Source: JBKBXU01 sp046313675
GTDB taxonomy: Bacteria; Bacteroidota; Bacteroidia; Cytophagales; Cytophagaceae
Assembly: GCA_046313675.1 (NCBI GenBank)
Contig: JBKBXU010000084.1
Location: forward strand, 1-15,028
Length of the DNA stretch: 15,028 bases
Direction: 5' to 3'
How positions within the stretch are numbered: position 1 is the first letter of the stretch; the number at the start of each line of letters is the position of its first letter. The notes beneath the pieces were generated by a model. The model was not told where the DNA came from. It made no database searches and worked only from the letters and a program-made list of their open reading frames with translations. The position numbers and the translations under genes were made by a program. Positions 1-7,077 of the stretch are shown here, piece after piece.

Positions 1-816
1 GAAAGCTACTGCTTTATTATTTTCATAGCGCACGTTCACGCTGCATATGGCATAGATGCTGCGGCCTGATTTTGAAAGTAACACGGTTTCAAATTTGTCA
101 TCGTGCTCTCCGGAAAGTATATCTTCCAGTATTTTAAGTGTTTCAGCTTTATAATCCTGGTGGATTATATCATTAAATTTCAGATGGATAAGCTCATTGT
201 CATTGTATTCAAGTACCTGTTTCCATGCATTGTTTACAAGCGTAATGCTCCCATCGAGATTGAAAAGTTGGATAAGGTCATTGGCATTTTCAAAAAGATC
301 CTGTAACTGTTCATTCCCTTCTTTTAATGATTTAATGATCTTTTTCTTTTCTGTTATATCTTCTCCCACTAAAGTGGTGCCGGTAATGCTGGGGAAGGAA
401 TCGTCTTTATAAACTATATGAAACCTGACGGTACGTACTGATTCGTCATTTGAAAAAATATTTCGCTTGATTTTTTTGAGAATGTTGTTCTTCTCAAGGA
501 TATGGAAGATTTCTTCTTTTTCTTCATCCTGGCTGGGGTCTTTATAAAGGATGTCGCTCCAGTTTCTACCCAGGATATCAACTTTTTTCTTTCCTGTAAA
601 CTTCAGGAAAGCATCGTTGCAATAAGATATTTTTCCTGAGCTGTCAAAGGTAAGCGATAAAAGATCAACATTTTCAAGGGCTTGCTGAAACTGACGCTCG
701 GAGTTTCGGGCAAGCTCTTCTTTGTGCTTGTTCAAAAACTCCAACTGAAGATTTCTTTGCCTCAGCTTTTCTATTTGCTCTAAAAGTTCTTCTTTGGATA
801 AGTCCATCAATTCCAT
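1..816 (-). CDS. PAS-domain sensor protein, N-terminal part (truncated by window edge)
   Basis: Translating the minus strand from the ATG at 816 gives 272 codons with no stop to the left edge. Residues 5-45 are rich in E, K, L and Q and look like a coiled coil. Two PAS repeats follow: about 42-153, containing SSGKISYCNDAF and ending in the PAC-type motif GEDITEKKK, and about 172-272, containing NLDGSITLVNNAW. A short helical linker (KKKIIKSLKEGNEQLQ) joins them. There is no signal peptide or membrane segment in the visible part, so it is probably a cytoplasmic sensor. The missing C-terminus is most often a histidine kinase in this arrangement, but a diguanylate cyclase or other output is possible. 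A second ATG at 807 is an alternative start. It is divergent from the glycosyltransferase. The family assignment is strong; the output domain is unknown. Confidence 0.85.
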   Translation of the reverse strand, partial: MELMDLSKEELLEQIEKLRQRNLQLEFLNKHKEELARNSERQFQQALENVDLLSLTFDSSGKISYCNDAFLKFTGKKKVDILGRNWSDILYKDPSQDEEKEEIFHILEKNNILKKIKRNIFSNDESVRTVRFHIVYKDDSFPSITGTTLVGEDITEKKKIIKSLKEGNEQLQDLFENANDLIQLFNLDGSITLVNNAWKQVLEYNDNELIHLKFNDIIHQDYKAETLKILEDILSGEHDDKFETVLLSKSGRSIYAICSVNVRYENNKAVAF

Positions 817-843
817 AACGGCAAAACTAGCTAACCTACTTAA

Positions 844-851
844 CAAATATA
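844..851 (-). promoter_or_regulatory. Candidate -7 promoter element for the PAS sensor gene
   Basis: The minus strand reads TATATTTG, an exact match to the Bacteroidota -7 consensus TAnnTTTG, 28 bases before the ATG at 816. No clear TTG stands at the -33 position, so the assignment is tentative. Confidence 0.4.
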
Positions 852-1078
852 AAAAAAATAGCTAAATATCATCATGTCGCCCCCTTCGGGGTTTGGAATA
901 TTATAATAATAGCTATAAACCTGTCCCTTTTTCAAAGTTTTGTGGATATCATCTGGGAGTGCAAAAGTTAAATTCTTCGATTTATATTTACCACTTGGAA
1001 AGAGAATTTCTAATTTTGATAAAAGGTATAATTGTTAACTTTTATGATTTCAATGAAAAAACACCAACTTTTGCATTC

Positions 1079-2167
1079 ATGAAAAAGCTTGTTTTTACTG
1101 TCACCAATGATATTCTTTATGACCAGCGCATGGAAAGGATTTGCCAAACCCTTTCTTCCGCAGGTTATGATGTTACTATTATTGGGAGAGAAAAAAAAGG
1201 CTCTAAATCCCTTGAACATAAAAGTTATCGACAACAAAGACTGCCAATGATCTTTCAGAAAGGCAAACTTTTCTATATAGAATATAATTTGCGTCTATTT
1301 TTTAGACTTCTGTTTATTCCATGTGATGTTATTTGCTCCATCGACCTTGATACCATAGTTCCCTGCTATTATGCTGCAAAAATGCGAAACAAAGTATTGG
1401 TATACGATGCCCACGAATATTTTACGGAGGTGATAGAGGTTGTGAGAAGGCCTGGGGTAAAAAAGATTTGGGAGAAAATCGAACGCACTTATCTTTCCCG
1501 TATTAAGTACGCTTATACTGTAAATGATAGTCTTAAGCAGCTCTTTGAAAATAAATACCCTTTAAAATTTGAGGTAATTAGGAATGTGTCAAAATTAGAT
1601 TCGAATGGAGTTAATAAGGCCGAGGAAACTGAACCTTATATTATTTATGCAGGTGCTGTTAATGAAGGCCGTGGCCTGGATGAATGCATTGATGCAATGC
1701 AGTTTCTTGAAGTGAAATTATACATTTGTGGTGATGGGGATATTTTGCAACGACTTATTTTTAAGGTGAAAGAAATGGAGCTTGAGCATAAAGTGATCTT
1801 TACCGGATACCTGAAACCTTCAGATTTACGAAGGATGATTTCCAAAGCATGGTTAGGTGTCTTGCTGTTGGAGAACAAAGGCTTGAGCTATTATTATTCT
1901 CTTGCTAATAAGTTTTTTGATTATTTGCATGCAGGCATTCCTCAGGTAACGGTAGATTTTCCTGAATATAAGCTTTTGAATGCACAGCATGAAGTGGCAG
2001 TTTTGACAGAACTTAAGGTGGAAAATATAGTAGGGGCTGTTAAGTCCCTACAGAGAGACCCGGAACAATACAGAAAACTCTCAGAAAATTGCCTGAATGC
2101 TCGTCGGGAATGGAATTGGGAAAAAGAATCACAGAAGCTCCTGGGATTTTACAAGAGCCTCAAGTGA
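1079..2167 (+). CDS. GT4-like glycosyltransferase
   Basis: The 362-residue protein has the two-Rossmann (GT-B) layout of family 4 glycosyltransferases. The N-terminus MKKLVFTVTND is a typical first beta strand. DAHE lies at about 110-113, YAGAVNEGRGL at about 190-200, CGDGD at about 217-221, and NKFFDYLHAGIP at about 277-288. The last corresponds to the donor-binding region, where the usual E-x7-E glutamate appears as D. There is no signal peptide, so transfer of a sugar from an activated donor to a lipid-linked or cell-surface glycan at the inner membrane face is inferred; donor and acceptor cannot be told. The frame is open back to an ATG at 893, but those 62 extra residues show no family resemblance, so I chose the ATG at 1079. 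Promoter-like TAATTTTG (1011-1018) and TATAATTG (1027-1034) lie inside the excluded stretch, though neither has a well-spaced TTG. No other glycan genes adjoin it. Confidence 0.85.
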   Translation: MKKLVFTVTNDILYDQRMERICQTLSSAGYDVTIIGREKKGSKSLEHKSYRQQRLPMIFQKGKLFYIEYNLRLFFRLLFIPCDVICSIDLDTIVPCYYAAKMRNKVLVYDAHEYFTEVIEVVRRPGVKKIWEKIERTYLSRIKYAYTVNDSLKQLFENKYPLKFEVIRNVSKLDSNGVNKAEETEPYIIYAGAVNEGRGLDECIDAMQFLEVKLYICGDGDILQRLIFKVKEMELEHKVIFTGYLKPSDLRRMISKAWLGVLLLENKGLSYYYSLANKFFDYLHAGIPQVTVDFPEYKLLNAQHEVAVLTELKVENIVGAVKSLQRDPEQYRKLSENCLNARREWNWEKESQKLLGFYKSLK

Positions 2168-2170
2168 TTT

Positions 2171-2200
2171 ATGTATTGTTCCTATATAAATTCAATACAT
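2171..2200 (+). other. Inverted repeat after the glycosyltransferase (weak terminator candidate)
   Basis: ATGTATTG (2171-2178) and CAATACAT (2193-2200) form an 8-bp perfect stem with a 14-base loop, just after the stop codon at 2167. The stem is AT-rich and no T run follows, so it may only protect the 3' end or be chance. Confidence 0.35.
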
Positions 2201-2209
2201 GAATTCATT

Positions 2210-2470
2210 AGTGTCCGGTTAAAATAATTTAACGTTACTGTTTGATTGGAATTTGGGGCCATTGAGGAAATTGCGTTAAGAAATTTTCATTTTTGAAGCG
2301 AAAAAAATTTTGATGTTTGAGCCGACGAAGGAGGTGAGTTTCAAAAGTTTTAGCGGAAAAAATGGAAATTTTAGCAAATTTCTTCACAGGCCTTGATTCT
2401 TTTGGTTACTTTTCTCATTAAGGAGAAAAGTAATGCCCGACCGGCGAGGTCAAAACTTGGTTAAATAACC
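2210..2470. repeat. Dispersed intergenic repeat element with 11-bp hairpin
   Basis: This gene-free stretch contains a non-protein element I associate with repeated intergenic copies in Bacteroidota genomes; that memory needs a genome search to confirm. Read naively, one plus-strand frame gives the peptide GLDSFGYFSH just before a stop, a string often seen in spurious ORFs from such repeats. Its core is a perfect hairpin, TTACTTTTCTC (2406-2416), loop ATTAAG, GAGAAAAGTAA (2423-2433). A palindrome GTTAAA-ATAA-TTTAAC lies near 2219-2234. There are several stops in all frames. It could be a REP-like or MITE-like element. Exact edges cannot be fixed from one copy. Confidence 0.55.
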
Positions 2471-2508
2471 CATTTTTAAGTTAAAAACAATTTAGGAGGG
2501 GTTCCTTT

Positions 2509-2946
2509 TTAGAAGAGGAATAAAAACCTTAATATTTTACAAATTTCGAAGATTTTAACGGTCAAATTAAATTTCCCCGGACAATAATGATTAAAAATAA
2601 AATTGTCAGGAATTGGGTTGAGGTAAAAATACAGTATGATCCCAATATTTATTGTTAAAATCACCCACAATAAAACCTCCAAAGTGGTAGGGAGCTTGAA
2701 CGTCAGAGCTACCTTGTTTCGGCTATCCTGTTCTTCAATTAAACCTATTATCTGCGTCCTTAATTGGGCATTCGGGCCATAGTCAAACGTAGGAAAGATT
2801 ATAAAAAAGTCATTACTAATCTGTCCTTCAAATTTGAATTTTGAGGAAAGTCCACTGTATTTCTTTTCAGTAATTCCTCGAAGCTTTGAAACGATTTTAC
2901 CTTTTGCTAAGGGACTGATGAATTCTACTTTTCGATAAAATAACAT
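2509..2946 (-). CDS. Small hypothetical membrane protein
   Basis: This is a 145-residue protein with no assigned function. Residues 1-85 form a soluble region with the pattern FKFEGQIS...FFIIFPTFDY, followed by IIGLIEEQ and VALTFKLP. It recalls a family of short Bacteroidota proteins where a beta-rich N-terminal part precedes two membrane helices. Here one clear helix is visible, about residues 88-108 (VLLWVILTINIGIILYFYL). The C-terminal 35 residues are not convincingly membranous. The +1 frame over the same DNA encodes a hydrophobic stretch (FLTILFLIIIV) that would be a good second helix, so the 3' end may be frameshifted. It lies alone on the minus strand downstream of the MazG-like gene. 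Function unknown. Confidence 0.6.
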   Translation of the reverse strand: MLFYRKVEFISPLAKGKIVSKLRGITEKKYSGLSSKFKFEGQISNDFFIIFPTFDYGPNAQLRTQIIGLIEEQDSRNKVALTFKLPTTLEVLLWVILTINIGIILYFYLNPIPDNFIFNHYCPGKFNLTVKIFEICKILRFLFLF

Positions 2947-2970
2947 GATTTTTTATAATACTTAATCTCG

Positions 2971-2999
2971 TAAAAATAGTTAAGCAAAGTCTGATTCAA
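2971..2999 (-). promoter_or_regulatory. Candidate promoter for the small membrane protein gene
   Basis: On the minus strand TTG (2999-2997), an 18-base spacer and TATTTTTA (2978-2971) resemble TTG-N19-TAnnTTTG with one mismatch. It lies 25 bases before the ATG at 2946. Confidence 0.35.
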
Positions 3000-3026
3000 C
3001 AATGTCCACGGAATTGTCACCTTAAA

Positions 3027-3068
3027 ACTTAACCCTTAACATTTAACACTTAACCCTTAACCCTTAAC
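3027..3068. repeat. Tandem heptanucleotide array (six units)
   Basis: Six consecutive 7-bp units read ACTTAAC, CCTTAAC, ATTTAAC, ACTTAAC, CCTTAAC, CCTTAAC. They follow the consensus MYTTAAC with no phase breaks. The array lies 17 bp beyond the stop codon of the MazG-like gene, in its 3' flank. Related arrays fill the other flank of that gene. Confidence 0.85.
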
Positions 3069-3085
3069 CCTTTTCTCACCTCCCC

Positions 3086-3415
3086 CTAAAACAACTTCTC
3101 GTTCCCCTTATGCCTGTCTTTATCCCTTAGCGTTTTTTTCTCCAAATTTCTCTCCAGGGCTTTTTCCAGATCAACACCCGTCTGGTTGGCCAGACATATC
3201 AAAACAAACATCACATCGGCCAATTCATCGGCCAGCTCTTTATCCTTATCACTTTCTTTAAAGGACTGTTCTCCGTATTTTCTCGATATAATTCTTGCCA
3301 CTTCACCAACCTCCTCGGTAAGGATGGCCATATTCGTCAGCTCATTAAAATACCTGACCCCATTAGCCTGTATCCACTCATCAACCTTTGCCTGTGCTTC
3401 CTGTATTGTCATCAT
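3086..3415 (-). CDS. MazG-like nucleotide pyrophosphohydrolase
   Basis: This 109-residue all-alpha protein has the metal-binding signature of the MazG/dCTPase-like NTP pyrophosphohydrolases. EEVGE (34-38) supplies the EExxE motif, and E64-x-x-D67 in ADELADVMF supplies the second pair of acidic ligands. The family hydrolyses non-canonical or surplus (d)NTPs to the monophosphate and pyrophosphate in the cytoplasm as house-cleaning. Length fits single-domain members; the C-terminal RDKDRHKGNEKL tail is also typical of them. The start codon at 3415 is followed at once by a second ATG at 3412, so either may be used. It lies downstream of dtd on the same strand but 413 bp away, and the gap is filled with 7-bp repeats that run right up to the start codon. 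No recognisable ribosome binding site is seen. Confidence 0.9.
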   Translation of the reverse strand: MMTIQEAQAKVDEWIQANGVRYFNELTNMAILTEEVGEVARIISRKYGEQSFKESDKDKELADELADVMFVLICLANQTGVDLEKALERNLEKKTLRDKDRHKGNEKLF

Positions 3416-3416
3416 T

Positions 3417-3434
3417 AATTTTGAATTTTGAATT
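3417..3434. repeat. Left arm of 18-bp perfect inverted repeat
   Basis: The 18 bases AATTTTGAATTTTGAATT at 3417-3434 are the exact reverse complement of 3819-3836. This arm starts 2 bp from the start codon of the MazG-like gene. Confidence 0.8.
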
Positions 3435-3818
3435 CTTAATTTTTAATTATCAAAGCTTTATCCCTCAAAATGGAGCATATGATGTAATTTGTAATTATAA
3501 TAGTTGTAATTAAATCAGTAATGCAACTTAACATTAATACTCAAAGCTTAACACTTAATTTCTTCCCAATAACTCAATATCTTATTAACTTAGTAACCAA
3601 TAACTTAATAGCACAATATTTTGTCCACAGTCAATTAATAACTTAACACTTAAAACTCAACACTTTTCTCTGTCCACGCCGCTTTCATTACTTACTCCTT
3701 ACGCCTTATGCCTTAGTAACTTAATATCTCGTCCATAGTCGGTAGTCCACGGTCAATTGACAAAACTTAAAACTTAACATTTAACACTTATATTCAAATT
3801 ATATGCTAATTAATAATC

Positions 3819-3836
3819 AATTCAAAATTCAAAATT
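3819..3836. repeat. Right arm of 18-bp perfect inverted repeat
   Basis: AATTCAAAATTCAAAATT at 3819-3836 pairs exactly with 3417-3434. It spans the stop codon of dtd, which ends at 3829. The two arms enclose 384 bp of gene-free DNA. Confidence 0.8.
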
Positions 3837-4275
3837 TAGAATTTAAAATTATCGTCACCGGCCCGTCATTCACCAGTGCCACCTGCATATTTGCGCCAAA
3901 TTTACCCGTTAAAACTTCTCTGCCAAGATCCGAGGTCAGTTGTTTTACAAACTGTTCGTAAAGCGGAACCGCAGTCTCAGGCCGGGCGGCATCAACAAAT
4001 GAGGGACGATTGCCTTTTTTAGTGCTCGCATGCAGGGTAAACTGGCTCACAACCAATATGTCTCCACCCACATCCTGTACAGATAAATTCATTTTACCCT
4101 CATGATCCTCGAATATACGCATTTGAACCACCTTTTTGCTTAGCCATTGAATGTCTTCTTCTCCATCATCATGGGTGATTCCAAGGAGCACCAGCAAGCC
4201 CTTCTTTATGTTACTTTTTACTTCTGAATTTATGGTTACGGAGGCTTCGGAAACTTTTTGTAAAACGGCAATCAT
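3829..4275 (-). CDS. dtd: D-aminoacyl-tRNA deacylase
   Basis: The 148-residue protein is a full-length DTD. It starts with MIAVLQKVSEASVTI and carries both signature motifs: SQFTL (77-81), which holds the active-site region, and NDGPVT (136-141), the Gly-cisPro motif that excludes L-amino acids. The enzyme hydrolyses the ester bond of D-aminoacyl-tRNAs (and Gly-tRNA-Ala in known members), recycling tRNA and preventing D-residue entry into proteins; it works as a cytoplasmic homodimer. The end is odd. After GPVTII the last residues LNSKF and the stop are encoded inside a 7-bp repeat array, so the native C-terminus seems to have been overwritten by repeat DNA. This is unlikely to harm function, since it follows the last motif. 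It is divergent from the DUF3352-like gene with 79 bp between starts. Confidence 0.95.
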   Translation of the reverse strand: MIAVLQKVSEASVTINSEVKSNIKKGLLVLLGITHDDGEEDIQWLSKKVVQMRIFEDHEGKMNLSVQDVGGDILVVSQFTLHASTKKGNRPSFVDAARPETAVPLYEQFVKQLTSDLGREVLTGKFGANMQVALVNDGPVTIILNSKF

Positions 4276-4354
4276 ATTTGATTATTTTTGTAAAAGAACA
4301 TATGGTTCAGGATCAATTTCGTTGTCCTAAAATAGTATTTAATCCGAAATAAAA

Positions 4355-7009
4355 ATGGGTAAATTTCCATCCTTAAAAAAGGTAATTCCTTATTTGATTA
4401 TTATAGCCCTCGGAACAGGCGCTTATGCCTTGTATCAGTTCTATGGGCCCTCAAACCTGGAAACCAAACATCGGGAGCCATATTCGCTGATTCCATCTAC
4501 AGCTATTCTGGTTTATGAAAATGTCCCCATAGCCGGCCGTTCCGACAGTCTGCTTGTGGATGTGGGAAGTAACTTCCATCAGCTTTTAAAGCTGAACAGG
4601 TTATCTCAAAAACTAAGGGCCCTGGATAGTCTCTCAGAAAATTACTCTATTTCTGGCTGGTTGGCCAAAAAGAAGATTTATGCCGCCATGTTTCCTTCCG
4701 GACGATTTGAGTCAAACTACCTTTTGTATATACCTCTTTCGGGTCCGCGTGAAGTGAGTAAACTAGGGAAAGCTTTGAGCGAACTGGGATACACTATAAA
4801 TGAGCGAAAGCATAAGGAACAGGTGATTTATGAATTGAAGCCGGGAGGGAAAGGCCCAACATTGAACTATACCATGCTTGATAACTGGCTTATACTTGGT
4901 GAATCGCCTGTGCAGATTGAGGATGCAATTCGTGTATACACCGAAAAGTCAGGAAACCTGGCAGTATTTAAAGCCCGAACCAAAAAAACAAGCATCTCTG
5001 AAGAAGAGTCAATTTTGGTAAACTATGCCGCTCTTCCAAAGTTTCTAAAGACCTTTGCCAGCGATGAAGGGGGTGAAATGTTTGCGTTCCTAGGTAAGCT
5101 GGCCGATGTGACTATGCTGGATATGGCCATCAAAGAGGATGAAGTTCTTTTGAATGGGTTTACTGAACTGATTCCGGAAAAATCACGCTTTATAAATATT
5201 TTTGATGAGCAAAGGGCTTCTTCCTTTGATGTGAAGAACCTGATATCCAATCAGACCTCCGCGCTGTATTTCTTTGGTTTCAGCGATGGACCACGTCTCA
5301 TGAATTCACTTTACCATTATTGGGTGCGCAACGATACCGCTCAGGCCAACCGGTGGGAAGTGGCCAGCAGTGAATATAACCTGGAAGGCTTGTACATGGG
5401 CTTAAATGGCCTGGCAGGATTGACATTCCTTGAATCTGCCGATCCCCTCAAAGCAGAAAAAGTGGTGTATTTAAAGGTTTCCGATGGTGATACGTACATG
5501 GAAAAATTGCTTGCCCTCAACAAATCAGAACACAGGGATAAAATCAGTTTTAACGGTGTGCCCATAGAGCTGATTGAAGTGGAAGATCTTCCGGGGGTGA
5601 TGTTCGGAGGCCTTATGAAAGGGATGGCAGTTTCTTATGCAGCTCATATCGACAACTATATTTTACTCTCTGACAATCCGGATAACCTGAAAAGAATCAT
5701 CAGCGATATGGATAATGAGAACGTCTTTGGAAAAACCTATCGCTTTAATCATTTTCTGGAAGAGACCATTTCTCAGTTCAATATATTCTTTATGCTCAAC
5801 ACCCATTCAGCATGGAATCACCTTAGCCAACATGCCTCTCCGGAAGTAAAAAAGGTAATGGAAGAATCATCTTTTTATAGGCAAAATGACCTGCTGGCAG
5901 TACAATTCAACCGTCATGCCGATCGCTACTATACCAGCATGATCCTGCACTTTAACAAAAATGCAGAAAAAGTAGTGACAGCGACCAACAGCGAAATGAT
6001 GGCCAATGCGGAAAGAAATATTCAGTATGGCCCTTTCAGGTTTGCTTCAGGCCTTGTGTATCAGGATTCAGTGGGCTACCTGTTTTATAAACCTCATGGT
6101 AAGGCAGCGCAAAAGATAGATTCGCTCTCTCACCTCCTGTATTTAGCCGGTGACAAATTGCATGCTAAAGATGCGCAGTTTAAGAATGTGGAGGGCTTTC
6201 CTGTAAAGATCGGTGATAAGATCATGCTGCGAAATTTATCCTTGCTGGATTATGACAATAATAGAAACTACAGGATTTCTGTAGCCGACATTACGGGTAA
6301 TGTATATCTGCTTGATATGAAAGGAACCCTGTTGGAACCGTGGGTGCCCAAAAATTTTGAATACCGTTTGTCCGGCGGAGTCAGGCATGCACGAATCAAA
6401 GGCAAAGATTATATTTTATGCCTGGCAGAAAATGGAAAGCTGAACGTTACCAACCGTCGAGGAGAATTTTATCCCGGATTTCCAATAGACCTGAATGGCC
6501 TTACCAAAAGCCCTTTATTTGTGCAGGAAGGTTCTGACTTTACAAATTCTTACATAAGCATGCTTACTGAAAAAGGCGAATATGTGAAAGCAGATTTTAC
6601 CGGAAAAGTAAGGGAAAAAGAACAGCTTGTTCGATTATCGCCCGAATCTGTGTTTAAACTTATCCCGGCTCAGAATAATAAAAGCTACATCATCAGTCGG
6701 CAGACCCGCAACAGGGTGGACATTTATGACCAACATAAGAAACCCCTGTTTGAATATACAGGCTTTAGCGGTGGAGAACTTCTTGTTCAATATTTTTATG
6801 CAGGGGCAGGTAAAGAGTGGATTGTTGTAACAGACAAAGGAAATCAGCAACTGTATATCTTTACAAGAAGTGGCAAACTCCTTAATAAAGAACTTCAGTA
6901 TAGCTCCTTACCAATAAGCGGAGAGTATAATGAAAGGACCAAAGAAGTGAATTTTTATAAAGCCTATAATAATAATCTTGAGAAGGTTAACATTCAGTTG
7001 GGGAATTGA
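4355..7009 (+). CDS. Membrane-anchored DUF3352-like protein with C-terminal propeller-like region
   Basis: This is an 884-residue protein. A lysine-flanked hydrophobic segment at about residues 10-28 (VIPYLIIIALGTGAYALYQF) has no good cleavage site, so it is probably a signal anchor with the rest in the periplasm. Residues of about 40-560 resemble DUF3352: alternating alpha/beta stretches with repeated phrases such as VNYAALPKFL, SALYFFGFSDGPRL and a central YILLSDNPDNLKRII. From about 590 to the end the sequence has repeated short beta strands (VADITGNVYLLDMKGTLLEPW, YILCLAENGKLNVTNRRGEFYPGFP, WIVVTDKGNQQLYIFTRSGKLL) typical of a beta-propeller. No catalytic motif is visible; a structural, scaffolding or sensing envelope role is inference. 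The start sits in an A-rich context. The gene is followed after 68 bp by the GH63 gene on the same strand, possibly one operon. Confidence 0.75.
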   Translation: MGKFPSLKKVIPYLIIIALGTGAYALYQFYGPSNLETKHREPYSLIPSTAILVYENVPIAGRSDSLLVDVGSNFHQLLKLNRLSQKLRALDSLSENYSISGWLAKKKIYAAMFPSGRFESNYLLYIPLSGPREVSKLGKALSELGYTINERKHKEQVIYELKPGGKGPTLNYTMLDNWLILGESPVQIEDAIRVYTEKSGNLAVFKARTKKTSISEEESILVNYAALPKFLKTFASDEGGEMFAFLGKLADVTMLDMAIKEDEVLLNGFTELIPEKSRFINIFDEQRASSFDVKNLISNQTSALYFFGFSDGPRLMNSLYHYWVRNDTAQANRWEVASSEYNLEGLYMGLNGLAGLTFLESADPLKAEKVVYLKVSDGDTYMEKLLALNKSEHRDKISFNGVPIELIEVEDLPGVMFGGLMKGMAVSYAAHIDNYILLSDNPDNLKRIISDMDNENVFGKTYRFNHFLEETISQFNIFFMLNTHSAWNHLSQHASPEVKKVMEESSFYRQNDLLAVQFNRHADRYYTSMILHFNKNAEKVVTATNSEMMANAERNIQYGPFRFASGLVYQDSVGYLFYKPHGKAAQKIDSLSHLLYLAGDKLHAKDAQFKNVEGFPVKIGDKIMLRNLSLLDYDNNRNYRISVADITGNVYLLDMKGTLLEPWVPKNFEYRLSGGVRHARIKGKDYILCLAENGKLNVTNRRGEFYPGFPIDLNGLTKSPLFVQEGSDFTNSYISMLTEKGEYVKADFTGKVREKEQLVRLSPESVFKLIPAQNNKSYIISRQTRNRVDIYDQHKKPLFEYTGFSGGELLVQYFYAGAGKEWIVVTDKGNQQLYIFTRSGKLLNKELQYSSLPISGEYNERTKEVNFYKAYNNNLEKVNIQLGN

Positions 7010-7077
7010 TGCCTTTTTTAAATTAAACTTATTTCAGTCTCGCAGGTTATTAGAGAGATTTTTTTAAACTCTGCTAA

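Larger units (their letters stand above)
3416..3853. repeat. Intergenic mosaic of degenerate 7-bp-period arrays
   Basis: The space between the MazG-like gene and dtd has no gene and is built mostly of short arrays with a 7-bp period but different unit families. 3417-3451 is AATTNNN x5. 3640-3667 is AACTTAA/CACTTAA x4. 3687-3721 is A..CCTT-type x5. 3731-3758 is GTCCATA/GTCGGTA/GTCCACG/GTCAATT. 3764-3791 is AACTTAA x2, CATTTAA, CACTTAT. 3819-3853 is AATTCAA x2, AATTTAG, AATTTAA, AATTATC. The last array overlaps the 3' end of dtd. The stretch from about 3575 to 3615 has a looser 8-bp rhythm. The arrays recall the heptanucleotide STRR repeats of cyanobacteria in form only. Confidence 0.8.

Noticed and set aside
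881..891. Small CCCC-TTC-GGGG hairpin between the divergent PAS and glycosyltransferase genes
   Set aside because: The stem is only 3-4 bp with no T run; too short to call a terminator or operator.
893..1078. N-terminal 62-residue extension of the glycosyltransferase ORF
   Set aside because: It has no family resemblance, contains promoter-like sequence, and the canonical GT4 first strand begins at the ATG at 1079.
3027..3853. Repeat arrays as a CRISPR locus
   Set aside because: Units are 7 bp with no spacers of constant length, and no cas genes are present.
4276..4354. Divergent promoters between dtd and the DUF3352-like gene
   Set aside because: No pair matching TTG-N19-TAnnTTTG closely enough on either strand was found by eye.
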